Both the position numbers and the translations under genes were made by a program. Below the pieces are notes generated by a model. It saw only the letters and a list, made by a program, of their open reading frames with translations. It was not told the origin of the DNA and did no database searches. Of a DNA stretch of 48,484 nt, positions 1-8,690 are shown one piece after another. This DNA comes from Leptospira chreensis (GTDB taxonomy: Bacteria; Spirochaetota; Leptospiria; Leptospirales; Leptospiraceae): contig NZ_JAFFPS010000035.1 of assembly GCF_016919165.1 (NCBI RefSeq), positions 1-48,484 of the forward strand, in the 5' to 3' direction. Each line of letters starts with the position of its first letter. The first letter of the stretch is position 1.

Positions 1-76
1 AAGCGTGACGGAGAGGAATGTGGCGCAGCCCAAGCGAGGCCTTGTGCCGAAGCGAAGCGTTTCCCCGCTGTTATGC
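1..76 (-). repeat. attC-like structured repeat R0, cut by the window edge
   Basis: This is the right-hand part of the repeat family seen intact further on. It shares the conserved block with GGCCTTGTGCCGAAGCGAAG, the 3' arm of the outer stem (CGTTTCCCC) and the terminal box GTTATGC at 70-76. The left part lies outside the window, so the array continues to the left. Strand is given to match the cassette genes. On that reading the site is the attC of the cassette carrying the gene at 119-565. Confidence 0.85.
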
Positions 77-118
77 GTAGTGTCTCATGTAAAGAATAAT
101 TGATTTAAGAAATATTTT

Positions 119-565
119 CTAGAATGTTACTCTAATTAGATAATAGTCAATATATTCATTATTTAATTTAAAGATTGCTACTTCTTGTAAATTGTGGAAA
201 TTATCCCATCTCAAAACATTCTTAGTTTCGGTCGTTGGATTCAGCGGCTTCAATCCTAAAAATTCAATTGAATCTTCGTTAAATTTAATTTTGTTTCTAG
301 GAGTAAAAGTTATTCTTCCTACTTTATCATTTAAGAATATGATTTCAAGTTGATTGTTTAGATATACGTTGAGAAAACAATTATCTTTTCCACATGGTTG
401 TTGCGTAAACTTTTCAGATTTTTCTGGTTGTCCTAAAACTTGCGTTACTTTATTGGCGTCTACATTGACTAATTGGTTAACGTCAAAAATTGGTTTGATT
501 TGCTCAGAACATTGGTATATTAATGTTATGACAAAAATGAATATTAATTTTCTGGACTTTCTCAT
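119..565 (-). CDS. Cassette 1: putative lipoprotein of unknown function
   Basis: The 148-aa product has a short basic start, a hydrophobic stretch (residues 7-17) and Cys19 after LIYQ, which fits the relaxed spirochaetal lipobox, so it is probably an exported lipoprotein. The rest is polar with no motif I recognise. It is the only gene between repeats R0 and R1. About 150 bp of very AT-rich sequence lies between its start and the cassette boundary (around 717), enough for its own promoter, unlike most cassettes here. The overlapping plus-strand reading frame is a shadow. Function unknown. Confidence 0.65.
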   Translation of the reverse strand: MRKSRKLIFIFVITLIYQCSEQIKPIFDVNQLVNVDANKVTQVLGQPEKSEKFTQQPCGKDNCFLNVYLNNQLEIIFLNDKVGRITFTPRNKIKFNEDSIEFLGLKPLNPTTETKNVLRWDNFHNLQEVAIFKLNNEYIDYYLIRVTF

Positions 566-716
566 TTTATTTCCTCTTTTTTCTATTTCCTATGTTGGAA
601 TTTTATTTATTTTGCTAAAATTTTTATTAAAATTTTAATGATAAAAAATACATTGTTTTTGTGTTTTTTATTTTATATCTCAATAAAAATTTCATAATTA
701 ATATTTAAGAAATTTC

Positions 717-880
717 GCATAACGAACTAGTGGAGACGACGTTTCCCGACCCTGAGTCCCGTTAACGGGACGTTAGGGACTGGCACGGAGTTTGCGGTTG
801 CAAACGAGTGACAGAAGGGAAATGTGGCGTAGCCCAAGCGAGGCCTCGTGCCGAAGCGCAGCGTTTCCATGCTGTTATAC
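717..880 (-). repeat. attC-like structured repeat R1
   Basis: This 164-bp GC-rich element runs from GCATAAC (717-723) to GTTATAC (874-880). Inside it are an outer stem (GTGGAGACG with CGTTTCCAT), a second stem (ACGTTTCCC with GGGAAATGT) and a hairpin on the GTCCCG/CGGGAC core. A further arm is closed by CTGGCAC with GTGACAG. The two terminal boxes come from different cassettes: the left one matches the left end of cassette 1 and the right one resembles the right end of cassette 2. Confidence 0.9.
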
Positions 881-894
881 GCAGTAATCCAACT

Positions 895-1431
895 TTACCT
901 TTGATTTACTAATAGGTCAGTAGCATCAATTAAATGATTGGAAAATGCTTTTTTTGGATTATAAAAAAGCGATATTGGAAAGAAAATTATGGAGTTTATT
1001 CCTTTTGATTCTGAGAAGAATGTATGAGATCTGATTTTTTCTCCATTTATATTTTTTACCGTTAATATGTATTCTAAGTCAACTAAAACGTAGTGAGGTA
1101 TCAAACTATATGTGTATGCAGAAATTCTGGAGATATAAGTATTTTTTCTTTCATTGATTCTTATTTTAACTTCAATAATTTGTTCGAAATCGTTCCCTTC
1201 TGTTTTAATATTATTTTTTTCTAGGCCGGTAATTATCGAACTAAATATTCCTTCGATTTCTTCTGAAGTTATTTCTATTTGCGAACCGTTTATTTCGTGA
1301 GCATAATCAAAACTTAGTATGACATTTACATGTTGTTTATTCTCATTTATATTGTTTATTTCTATTTGTTTTGTTAGAAGCAAACATGAAAAGAAATTTA
1401 GCGAAAGTAGAATTAATAGTTTAATTTTCAT
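895..1431 (-). CDS. Cassette 2, second gene: putative lipoprotein
   Basis: The 178-aa product has an N-terminal hydrophobic segment with Cys16 (FFSC), a likely lipobox. The mature part alternates beta-like and polar stretches (for example VLVDLEYILTVKNINGEKI), which suggests a small beta-rich periplasmic or outer-membrane lipoprotein. It starts 11 nt before the stop of the upstream gene (1421-2029), so the pair is probably translationally coupled. Both proteins have a lipobox and a hydrophobic IxxPxS/F stretch towards the C-terminus, and they may be distant paralogues; that is inference from reading only. No function assigned. Confidence 0.65.
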   Translation of the reverse strand: MKIKLLILLSLNFFSCLLLTKQIEINNINENKQHVNVILSFDYAHEINGSQIEITSEEIEGIFSSIITGLEKNNIKTEGNDFEQIIEVKIRINERKNTYISRISAYTYSLIPHYVLVDLEYILTVKNINGEKIRSHTFFSESKGINSIIFFPISLFYNPKKAFSNHLIDATDLLVNQR

Positions 1432-2029
1432 GTTTAATTAAAGTAAGAATATTATCGCAAATAAAATCGGAAAAAACCAATGAGTTCCTTGGGTTGTAAT
1501 CCGATAAATTCATAACTCGATAGTTAATAAAGGGAAAAATATATGAATAAATGTTGTATTGTTTTTTGTGTAAAAAATTCATAGATTTAGATTCTATTTT
1601 GTTTTTATTTTCGTCGAAGATAGAAATTTCAATTTTAGCAAAAAGGGTATCTTCGAAAGAATCTCCGCCGAATAGCAAAAATAGTCCAGCCGTGAAGATA
1701 GTTGGAAGTAGTGATTTCTCTGAAATTTCTGTCTTTGAAGAAAGTATCCTTATTTGAATATCCGTAAGAAAATTTGAATATTTTTGATCTTTATTATAAG
1801 CAACTCGATAATCCTTTTTATTATCTAAATTATTGAGCTGATTTGCAATTCTTAAAGAAAGATTTGCTGAGTCATTTGGATGTGTATAATTTCGTATATT
1901 GTCTGATCCTATCGAAGCAGAGATCCAAATAATTTCCTTCTGATTTATACCTTTGTTCTCAGTAATTTGATATGATGAACAATTTGCTAAAAGAGAGAAT
2001 AATATTAAAAGTTTTTTTATGTTATTCAT
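1421..2029 (-). CDS. Cassette 2, first gene: putative lipoprotein
   Basis: I chose the ATG at 2029 (MNNIKKLLILF), giving 202 aa. The longer frame would begin inside repeat R2 and adds residues that do not look like a signal peptide. A lysine-rich start, a hydrophobic core and LLANC give a good lipobox at Cys17. A second hydrophobic patch (TIFTAGLFLLFGG) lies in the middle. The start is only about 24 bp from the cassette boundary, so no room is left for a promoter inside the cassette. Function unknown. This is one of few two-gene cassettes in the array. Confidence 0.65.
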   Translation of the reverse strand: MNNIKKLLILFSLLANCSSYQITENKGINQKEIIWISASIGSDNIRNYTHPNDSANLSLRIANQLNNLDNKKDYRVAYNKDQKYSNFLTDIQIRILSSKTEISEKSLLPTIFTAGLFLLFGGDSFEDTLFAKIEISIFDENKNKIESKSMNFLHKKQYNIYSYIFPFINYRVMNLSDYNPRNSLVFSDFICDNILTLIKHEN

Positions 2030-2046
2030 ATATTTTGGATTATTGC

Positions 2047-2207
2047 GCATAACGAACAAGCTAACCGACGTAGGCTGGCCCTGAGTCCCGGAGGGACGTT
2101 AGGGATTGGCACGAGGCTTGCGTAAGCAAGAGGAGTGACAAAAGCCTATGTGTCGTAGACCGAGCGAGGGCGAAGTCCCGAAGCGAAGCGGTTAGCTGCA
2201 GTTAGCC
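2047..2207 (-). repeat. attC-like structured repeat R2
   Basis: This 161-bp element runs from GCATAAC (2047-2053) to GTTAGCC (2201-2207). The terminal boxes do not pair with each other, but GTTAGCC pairs with GGCTAAC at the far end of cassette 3 (2917-2923). The outer stem is GCTAACCG with CGGTTAGC and the second stem is ACGTAGGCT with AGCCTATGT. Both differ in sequence from R1 but keep their pairing. Confidence 0.92.
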
Positions 2208-2236
2208 GCAGTGATTTATTGAAGTAATTTGATTTT

Positions 2237-2719
2237 TTATTCACAATAACCGGTATTTATGCCAGAGACATATCCTGAGAATGCGGATATTTTATTTTGA
2301 AAGAAAAGAAAATCACCCTTTCCGGTAATTATATAGATTTGAAACAATCCATTATTTATATTTTTGCTATTTCTCTGTAAATCTTCATAAAAGACTAATC
2401 TAGAATTTTCGCCGATATCATATCCTACTAGAGTAATTGGGTTTTCGGTACCTTGGTAATTAACAATAATATTATTTTTTGATAAATCTGCATAAAAGCT
2501 AAAAGTAGTTTTATCAGTCTTACTTATCGATATACTTTTCTTTTTAATTGGTTCATAAGACGGCTCTGGTGTAAAAGCGGTGCTAGAAAGTTCAGTAAAA
2601 CATTGAAATGTTTTTTTTGTAAGGTCTAAATCTCTGTTTGAATACGGTAATTCATATTTACTTTCCAGACAGGATAGGAAAAAAAATAAGATTGAGATTT
2701 GTAATGTTTTTTTTAGCAT
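2237..2719 (-). CDS. Cassette 3: putative lipoprotein of unknown function
   Basis: The 160-aa product starts with a basic hydrophobic leader ending FFFLSC, so Cys17 is the likely lipidated residue. The mature part is polar and probably beta-rich, with no recognised domain. It is the only gene between R2 and R3. About 200 bp of AT-rich sequence separates its start from the cassette boundary (2923) and could hold a promoter. With cassettes 1 and 2 it makes a run of four candidate lipoproteins at the left of the array. Confidence 0.65.
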   Translation of the reverse strand: MLKKTLQISILFFFLSCLESKYELPYSNRDLDLTKKTFQCFTELSSTAFTPEPSYEPIKKKSISISKTDKTTFSFYADLSKNNIIVNYQGTENPITLVGYDIGENSRLVFYEDLQRNSKNINNGLFQIYIITGKGDFLFFQNKISAFSGYVSGINTGYCE

Positions 2720-2916
2720 AAGCTCCTCGTTATTTTAATAAATATGTTATGTATTCCGCATTTTAAAGTTTGCATTTTTTATTAGGAAACGTTAATTGGA
2801 AATTTTTCTTTCTAGTAAATTAATTAGTGTAAGATTATTAATATAGATTTTTTTCTAAATTCAAAGTAATGAAATTTAAACTTGTTTCTAAATTAAATCA
2901 ATTTTTAAATCATTGC

Positions 2917-3080
2917 GGCTAACGAACTAGGCTAACCGACGTAGGCTGGCCCTGAGTCCCGGAACGGGACGTTAGGGACTGGCCACGACACTTGCGCAGG
3001 CAAGGGGAGTGCCAGAAGCCTATGTGTCGCAGACCGAGCGAGGGCTCGTCCCGAAGCGAAGCGGTTAGCTGCTGTTATGC
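2917..3080 (-). repeat. attC-like structured repeat R3
   Basis: This 164-bp repeat runs from GGCTAAC (2917-2923) to GTTATGC (3074-3080). Its internal order of stems is the same as in R1 and R2: GGCTAACCG with CGGTTAGC, ACGTAGGCT with AGCCTATGT, a GTCCCG/CGGGAC hairpin, and a CTGGCCAC/GTGCCAG arm over CTTGCGCAGGCAAG. The two end boxes belong to different cassettes and do not match each other. Confidence 0.92.
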
Positions 3081-3092
3081 GCTGTGCTTTGT

Positions 3093-4079
3093 TTATCTAC
3101 TTGTTTTTATTGTTCTTTCTTTTAGTAAAAATTGTTGTCCAAGATTCGTCAACGTCCAAAACCAAGCAGCATCTCCCTTGGTAGTTTTGCTGTATTCTGT
3201 TTGAATATAGTTTAATGCCTTGAATTGAATTTTAATTGTTAAAAAATCTTGATCAAATATTCCATCTACGCTGGTTTGAAATTCTTCAGAAAGAGCATTT
3301 TCTAAATTACGTCGAGCAGCTTGTTCGCTTGGACAATTTAGTAAGTATGGTAGAAAGCATAGTGCTAATCGTTTCCAAGTAATTTCTTTCTCGAAACTAT
3401 TATATTTTTTATCCATTTTTGACCATCGATTTAGATTTAGAGTTACTTTTTCATCTAGTGTTGCTAGGTTTTCTAACTTTGGTTTTGAATTTTTTTTATA
3501 GTCGTCGATTTGGTTTTTAAATATCTGATTTTCCTTTCGTAACTCATTAATTTCTTTTAAAATATCTTCATTGTTAGTTTTGCTAGCCCGTACCCATCCT
3601 AATGCTGGAAAAATTCTGATAGTTCGTTGTAATGATAAGGATACCATTCCTGGTAGATGTTCAGGATTAGACCACATTTTCACTAATCTTCCTGTTGATA
3701 CTTTATTTCTAAATGCAATAAGTTTCTCCTTGAATTCAGGATCTGACTCCATTTTTCCTAAAGGTAATGAATCTGGTTCTTCATGAACAAACGCTATTAC
3801 TTTCAGGCCTGCCTCAATTGCATAATCATACTCCATTTCGGTGTAACTTAAGCCTTCTGATCCAATTGATCCATATCTTCCGCCGATAATGATTATATAG
3901 TAGTCGCAATCATTTATTACTTTTTTTATAAATTCCCATTGCTCCTCATCTGTTGCTGGAAATAATTCCATACCAGCAGGAATGCAATCCATCTCCATAA
4001 TTGTTTGAATCACTGCAGATCTTTCATTTTTTAAATCTGCATATGTTGAACTAACGAATACTTGATATCTCTTTTCCAT
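3093..4079 (-). CDS. Cassette 4: DUF4062 domain protein
   Basis: The 328-aa product begins with a clear DUF4062 domain (about residues 1-105). Its marks are the [16 protein letters not shown] start, then [23 protein letters not shown] and [10 protein letters not shown]. This domain has a TIR/nucleoside-deoxyribosyltransferase-like fold and is often found at the N-terminus of proteins with NTPase or effector parts, including some linked to phage defence. A coiled-coil-like stretch lies near residues 172-200, followed by a C-terminal domain I do not recognise. The start is 43 bp from the cassette boundary. It may be a sensor or signalling protein; the domain call is firm and the role is inference. 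Confidence 0.85.
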   Translation of the reverse strand: MEKRYQVFVSSTYADLKNERSAVIQTIMEMDCIPAGMELFPATDEEQWEFIKKVINDCDYYIIIIGGRYGSIGSEGLSYTEMEYDYAIEAGLKVIAFVHEEPDSLPLGKMESDPEFKEKLIAFRNKVSTGRLVKMWSNPEHLPGMVSLSLQRTIRIFPALGWVRASKTNNEDILKEINELRKENQIFKNQIDDYKKNSKPKLENLATLDEKVTLNLNRWSKMDKKYNSFEKEITWKRLALCFLPYLLNCPSEQAARRNLENALSEEFQTSVDGIFDQDFLTIKIQFKALNYIQTEYSKTTKGDAAWFWTLTNLGQQFLLKERTIKTSR

Positions 4080-4115
4080 TATATTTATTTTATCCTGTTA
4101 ATTTCAAAGCATAGC

Positions 4116-4278
4116 GCATAACGAATTAGTGGAGACGACGTTCCCCGACCCTGAGTCCCGAACGGGACGTTAGGGACTGGTCACGTAGCTTGCGTATGCA
4201 AGCGAGTGCCAGAAGGGGAATGTGGCGCAGCCCAAGCGAGGCCTCGTGCCGAAGCGAAGCGTTTCCACGTTGTTATAC
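4116..4278 (-). repeat. attC-like structured repeat R4
   Basis: This is the best copy for describing the fold. The outer stem pairs 4129-4137 (GTGGAGACG) with 4260-4268 (CGTTTCCAC). The second stem pairs 4138-4146 (ACGTTCCCC) with 4215-4223 (GGGGAATGT). Hairpin A occupies 4149-4175. Arm B is closed by CTGG at 4177 and GTGCCAG at 4206-4212. A GC-rich block (about 4224-4250) forms a further arm before the outer stem closes. End boxes are GCATAAC (4116-4122) and GTTATAC (4272-4278). Confidence 0.93.
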
Positions 4279-4292
4279 GCCGTAGACTATTT

Positions 4293-6728
4293 TCAGTGTT
4301 GGTGGCGTGTTTCGTGGCCTTTTATTTTTCGCAATGCAAAATCAATTTCATCAATGAGCAATTGCTTTGTTTTGTTGAGTGTGAGTAAATTTGAATTATT
4401 AGAAAAGTCTTGTAAAAATTCATTTTCTAGTTGAATTACATAGTCTAAAAAAATGATTATCCGTTCTCTTCTTTTAAGCATTCTATCATAAATATTTGTT
4501 TCATTATGAATCAAATGAGTAACAGAAATTAAGTTCTCCCAAACTACTTTGTTTTCGATTGGCGTGTCATAAATGCAGCATTCTGTATACTGAAATCTAT
4601 TTATTAAGTTGTTAATGTAATATCCACCTGTTTTCGTTAGAGTTATAATTGAGTCTATTTCAATTTCTTTTGGTGTTATATTTCTTATAAGTGATTTTTT
4701 ATATAGAAAATTAAGTTCTTTTACACACGCCATTTCTGATAAACCTGCAGGTTGAAAGAACTGATGCATTTCTGCTACTTTAAATTCCATTGTTTTTTCG
4801 CTTTGAGATTTTAAATACATGAAATTTAATATGAATTTTCTAATGAGTTTTAATTTTTTTGATTGGTTTACTGAATTAAAAAGATTTATTGCCTCTGCTC
4901 TTTCTTCTTTATAGAATTTCCATTGACCTAAAACAGTGCCTTTAAATATTTCTTGAAATGGGAAAATAAACTTGTTGCCGTCTAAATAAACACGGATCGC
5001 CTTGTCTGCATTAATATGTCCAGATGTTAGGAAATTCATGATTAAAGAAATCCCACGTCGTATATTCATATCAGATAATGATTCAATGAAATCGCCAGCA
5101 TCTCCGCTTAGTATTCCTGATTGAACAACTTCAAAGAAATCACCCAGATCTGGAACATCTAATTGCATGCCATTAGCAAATGTGATTTTTACAGGTTTTT
5201 CCCTTAATACATATCTAGCATAACTTAGTCTTTTTTTTAGGACTGACTTTAATGGTGGTGGATCAAGCCAAAGTTTTCGAAGTTCGTATGCATCGAATGT
5301 AGAGTCTGAACTATGTTTAATATATGTTTTGTCTCTTATGCTTACTATAATATTGCTTTTGATTCTTTTTGAAAGCGACAAGCCTTCTGCAAATACATTC
5401 GTTTCAAGTTCATCATTTTCATATAGGTCGGTATTATCTAATATGATAAAGACTGATTTGATTGACGATAAATAAGTAAATAATTTTTCTATGTAGGGTT
5501 CTACTTTTTCATAATCTTCTTGAATTAAATTTGAAATTTTTTCATCTACAAGTGCTTTGTTTTCTTTTATAGGCGCAAATACAGATTTTAATAATGAATC
5601 TATTTTGGTTTTGTAAGCTGGTTCGACCAATGTTTTGTAAGTGAATTCATTCGTTGAAAATTTTATATCCAAAAAGTCTTTAAGCTTGGCATAAATGAAA
5701 TCTTTTGGAGATTTACTTGGTCCCATTTCTTCAAAATCGATATATAGCCAAATTATATTGTTTTCTACTATTTGGCTTCTGCCAGAAACATATTCAAAAT
5801 GCTTTAAATAAGTTGTCTTCCCTGCTCCTACTGGACCTATAATTAAAGTTAGAGGTGGGGTGTTAATTGTTTGAGAAGTTTTTAAGATATTTGAAAGGTG
5901 GTCGTTGTTTTTTTCTCTATTGATTCTTTTCGCTGGCGATATTGAAGCTGATTTTATATCTGATAAATGTATGCCAAGAGTCTTATCGAATTTTGTTCTA
6001 GCTTCAGTTGATACAAATATCCATTCAAGAGAATAAGGATTGTTTAGAACTGATTCTGAATGAAGGGCGCGATCTAATGCAGGGGCAATGTGGTCTGCTA
6101 AATTGTTTCTTTCAATTCGATGGTCTCCGTTTGTAACTACAGAAATTAATCGATTATCTATATTTTCAATTGATTGATTTAAATTTAATAGAGACCCGTT
6201 TTCTACTGCATAAATTGATAGAGTATTAAAAAGTTTTTCAGCATGACCTTGTATTGTAAATGGAAAAAGTAAAGTTGCCTGTGTATCTTCATTGTAACCA
6301 ATTAATGGATAGAAACACCAGCATAGCCCATTTGTGACGATCGCAAGCGTTGCTGATTTATTTAGCGCATATTGATGTGCTTGTTCTAAGGCGTCAGCTA
6401 TTTCCCCCTGAGATAGAAGGGTTCCGGCGAGTTTTAACTTTTCTTTATGAGTTGGTGAGGGAAAAGATGCGCCAATTTTTTTTGCTTCAATAATTAATAA
6501 ATTGTCTCCCGACTGAAGTGTATAGTCTATAAATCCATTTTTTTTTCCAGTTGTATATTCCTCTACTTTTATTGTTCCATGGCGCCAATTAAGAAATTCC
6601 TTTATTATTCTATCTATTGTATCAAATCTCGTTTGGGCTTCATTTTCACTAAGAATATCTTTGATTCCGATATATTTTTTTATTTCATCAAAGTTTTCAG
6701 AATTATGTGCGAAATCATTTTTGTCCAT
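4293..6728 (-). CDS. Cassette 5: predicted nuclease-NTPase fusion
   Basis: The 811-aa product has an N-terminal restriction-endonuclease-like domain. Its core motif is Asp68 (GFIDY) followed by Glu81-Ala-Lys83 (LLIIEAKK), as in type I R-subunit-like PD-(D/E)XK domains. A P-loop NTPase follows, with Walker A GPVGAGKT at 298-305 and a Walker B-like SVFIILDNTD near 425-434, in the style of KAP or STAND ATPases. The last 300 residues look helical with no motif I can name. Nuclease plus large P-loop NTPase in one chain is a common design in phage-defence proteins. At 2.4 kb this is a very large single-gene cassette. The start is 39 bp from the cassette edge. Domain calls are from motifs only. Confidence 0.82.
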   Translation of the reverse strand: MDKNDFAHNSENFDEIKKYIGIKDILSENEAQTRFDTIDRIIKEFLNWRHGTIKVEEYTTGKKNGFIDYTLQSGDNLLIIEAKKIGASFPSPTHKEKLKLAGTLLSQGEIADALEQAHQYALNKSATLAIVTNGLCWCFYPLIGYNEDTQATLLFPFTIQGHAEKLFNTLSIYAVENGSLLNLNQSIENIDNRLISVVTNGDHRIERNNLADHIAPALDRALHSESVLNNPYSLEWIFVSTEARTKFDKTLGIHLSDIKSASISPAKRINREKNNDHLSNILKTSQTINTPPLTLIIGPVGAGKTTYLKHFEYVSGRSQIVENNIIWLYIDFEEMGPSKSPKDFIYAKLKDFLDIKFSTNEFTYKTLVEPAYKTKIDSLLKSVFAPIKENKALVDEKISNLIQEDYEKVEPYIEKLFTYLSSIKSVFIILDNTDLYENDELETNVFAEGLSLSKRIKSNIIVSIRDKTYIKHSSDSTFDAYELRKLWLDPPPLKSVLKKRLSYARYVLREKPVKITFANGMQLDVPDLGDFFEVVQSGILSGDAGDFIESLSDMNIRRGISLIMNFLTSGHINADKAIRVYLDGNKFIFPFQEIFKGTVLGQWKFYKEERAEAINLFNSVNQSKKLKLIRKFILNFMYLKSQSEKTMEFKVAEMHQFFQPAGLSEMACVKELNFLYKKSLIRNITPKEIEIDSIITLTKTGGYYINNLINRFQYTECCIYDTPIENKVVWENLISVTHLIHNETNIYDRMLKRRERIIIFLDYVIQLENEFLQDFSNNSNLLTLNKTKQLLIDEIDFALRKIKGHETRHQH

Positions 6729-6760
6729 TATTTGGTCCTTGTAATTATTTTGTCTATGGC

Positions 6761-6923
6761 GTATAACGAAATAGCCTTAACGACGTAGGCTGGCCCTGAG
6801 TCCCGAATGGGACGTTAGGGACTGGAACGACACTTGCGTAAGCAAGGGGAGTGCCAGAAGCCTATGTGTCGCAGACCGAGCGAGGGCGAAGACCCGAAGC
6901 GAAGCGTTAAGGCGCTGTTATGC
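6761..6923 (-). repeat. attC-like structured repeat R5
   Basis: This 163-bp repeat runs from GTATAAC (6761-6767) to GTTATGC (6917-6923). The outer stem is GCCTTAACG with CGTTAAGGC (9 perfect pairs), quite unlike the outer stem of R4 yet still paired. The second stem is ACGTAGGCT with AGCCTATGT. Its left box matches the left end of cassette 5 (GTTATACGCC at 4272) over 10 bases. Confidence 0.93.
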
Positions 6924-6933
6924 GAAGTCGAAT

Positions 6934-7935
6934 TTATACATTGAAAATTTTCTTGATTTTTTCAATATAATTAATATCTGTTGAATATTTTTGCAATATA
7001 TATCTTATGCAATAGATTGCTGAATTTTGAAGATTAAATGAATAGAAATTCTTGATTAATGGTGGAAGAATTCTTTTTATTTCTTCATCGGAGAAATTTT
7101 CCTCAAATATTTTAATACATTTCAGGTGATCTCCGTTCTCGGAAGCTATTTGTATCGAATTAAAAGCTTCAATTCTGTCCTCTTTAATTTCAATCTTATT
7201 GAAAATATCGTTGTAATAGATAAAATTAAAACGTCCATATTCAGTTGCATAATAACCAATTTGAAAATCTTGATTAATAGAGTTTAATATACCTATAAAG
7301 AAAATTTTAATATTGAAGGCAATTTCAGCTTCGACCATCGACCAAGCATAATTTAATAATCCATAGTCATGATGGTTTTCGAGACTTAAATAGTAATATC
7401 CTTTATTAGCAATGCAGAGAACATCAATTGGACAAAACGGAGAAAAACCCCCTGATAGCTCGATTAATTTTTGGAAATCGGATTTTATTCTTTCAGATTT
7501 AGAATTATAAGCGAAATAACAAAATGTTATTTTATGGTTATTCTTGGTAGCCTTTGATTTTTTTAAAGATTTTATCTTTTGTGCAGATTCGAGGCTTTTC
7601 CTAATTTCTTCGGGTGTTGAAATGGTTTTTACTTCAATAACAAAAAAAACACTTTCAATCGGTATATATTCAAGATTAGTTAAAATCTGTTTTATAGCTT
7701 TTTTAGAATAGATTATAATATCACATTCATTAGAGAAATTTCCATAACTATCAATTAGAAAACAATTATTGGCGATTGAAAAATCTTCTGGCAGATAGTT
7801 TGATAGGAATGACGATAGAAGAGATTCTCTCGCTTTCCCCGTATAATACGGATGTCCACTAAAAGAAGTGAATTGATAATCTTCTAGTAGGCGTCTTATA
7901 TCGGTTTCGAATTTTATTCGGATTGGGTTATTCAT
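6934..7935 (-). CDS. Cassette 6: DUF6602-like predicted nuclease
   Basis: The 333-aa product matches what I know of DUF6602 proteins. It has a GKARESLLSSFLSNYLPE helix, then SNECDIIIYS and FFVIEVKT. These give a PD-(D/E)XK-like set: Glu37, Asp72 and Glu101-Val-Lys103. The C-terminal half is helical and unassigned. It is the only gene in its cassette, starting 19 bp from the boundary, so it must be read from outside. A DNA-cleaving or DNA-binding role is likely but not shown by sequence alone. Confidence 0.75.
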   Translation of the reverse strand: MNNPIRIKFETDIRRLLEDYQFTSFSGHPYYTGKARESLLSSFLSNYLPEDFSIANNCFLIDSYGNFSNECDIIIYSKKAIKQILTNLEYIPIESVFFVIEVKTISTPEEIRKSLESAQKIKSLKKSKATKNNHKITFCYFAYNSKSERIKSDFQKLIELSGGFSPFCPIDVLCIANKGYYYLSLENHHDYGLLNYAWSMVEAEIAFNIKIFFIGILNSINQDFQIGYYATEYGRFNFIYYNDIFNKIEIKEDRIEAFNSIQIASENGDHLKCIKIFEENFSDEEIKRILPPLIKNFYSFNLQNSAIYCIRYILQKYSTDINYIEKIKKIFNV

Positions 7936-7947
7936 GTTTTCGATTTC

Positions 7948-8078
7948 GCATAACGAAATAGGCTTTCCGAAGTTTCCCGCCCTGAGCCTCTGAAAGAGGC
8001 GTTAGGAAAAGCGGGAAATTTGCCGTAGGCCGAGCAAGGGCGGCAGTCCCGCAGCGAAGCGGTAAGCCGTTGTTAATT
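7948..8078 (-). repeat. attC-like structured repeat R6, short form
   Basis: This copy is about 131 bp, 30 shorter than the others, because the CTGGCAC/GTGCCAG arm is missing. The remaining parts are kept: outer stem GGCTTTCCG with CGGTAAGCC, second stem AGTTTCCCGC with GCGGGAAATTT, and hairpin A rebuilt as GCCTC/GAGGC. End boxes are GCATAAC (7948-7954) and GTTAATT (8072-8078), which do not pair with each other. Confidence 0.88.
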
Positions 8079-8690
8079 GCAGTTGGTAACGAACCAAAAC
8101 TTAATCCGATACGAAGAATATAGAATCTAGTGCGCAAATTTTCGATCATTTTCCTTTTCTTAAAATTAATGATAAAAGATTTAAAGCGAAGAAATAATTT
8201 AATAAGATGAAAAGCCGAATTTTTTTTCTTTCTCTTCATGTTATATTTCAAAAATTAATGTAAATTGAAATAGAAGTTATTATAATTTAAATTCGGAGTT
8301 TATCTTTTTATCTTAAAAATAATGAAAAAAGATTTAAAACGAAACTTAGAATTAATAGGATGAAAAATATACAAATAGTTTTTCATTCATTTTCTACTTT
8401 CTTTATTTATTTTTTTAAACTAAAGCTAAATGACTGAGAAAGTGCTTTAATTAAGAATTTGAGTTCTTTCTATTTCTTAAAATTAATGATAATTGATATA
8501 TTACGGAACTTGGAAATTATAAGAGGAAAAGTGAGATAAACTTTCTTCAATTTCTTCTTCTTTTCTTTTTGATTTGTCATTATGAAAATTAATATTTAGT
8601 GATAAGGAAATGATTTCAATGCAGAATAATGGCTATATTTTTCTTTAGAAAATTTGCGCGCGTCTTTTCTTTTCTGATTTTACCAATTGC
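8079..8690. other. Cassette 7 body: no convincing gene, degenerate internal repeats
   Basis: This stretch of about 610 bp is bounded by R6 and R7 and has matching cassette ends (GTTAATTGCAGTTGGTAA at 8072 against the reverse complement of 8680-8697, 17 of 18). The only minus-strand frame (8251 leftwards) runs into the repeat and looks like chance. The body is very AT-rich and contains three degenerate copies of a block starting TTAAAATTAATGATAAAAG at about 8160, 8313 and 8477. An inverted pair GCGCAAATTTT (near 8132) and AAAATTTGCGC (near 8650) lies near the two ends. It may be a decayed cassette or one carrying a non-coding function. Confidence 0.6.
8160..8640. repeat. Three degenerate tandem blocks of about 153-164 bp
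   Basis: The blocks begin at about 8160, 8313 and 8477. Each has a core TTAAAA(T/A)(T/A)AATGA(T/A)AA, then GAT(T/A)TA(A/T)A, then (G/A)CG(A/G)A and, 15-25 nt later, AAGATGAAAAG, AGGATGAAAAA or AGAGGAAAAGT. Similarity falls off away from these cores. They lie inside the gene-less cassette 7. Their function is unknown. Confidence 0.55.

Noticed and set aside
2992..3204. Plus-strand frame through repeat R3
   Set aside because: It runs mainly through the structured repeat and into the end of the DUF4062 gene; similar frames through R4 show the same origin.
7928..8251. 107-aa minus-strand frame
   Set aside because: More than half of it lies inside repeat R6 and the rest is AT-rich low-complexity sequence; no motif and no ribosome site.
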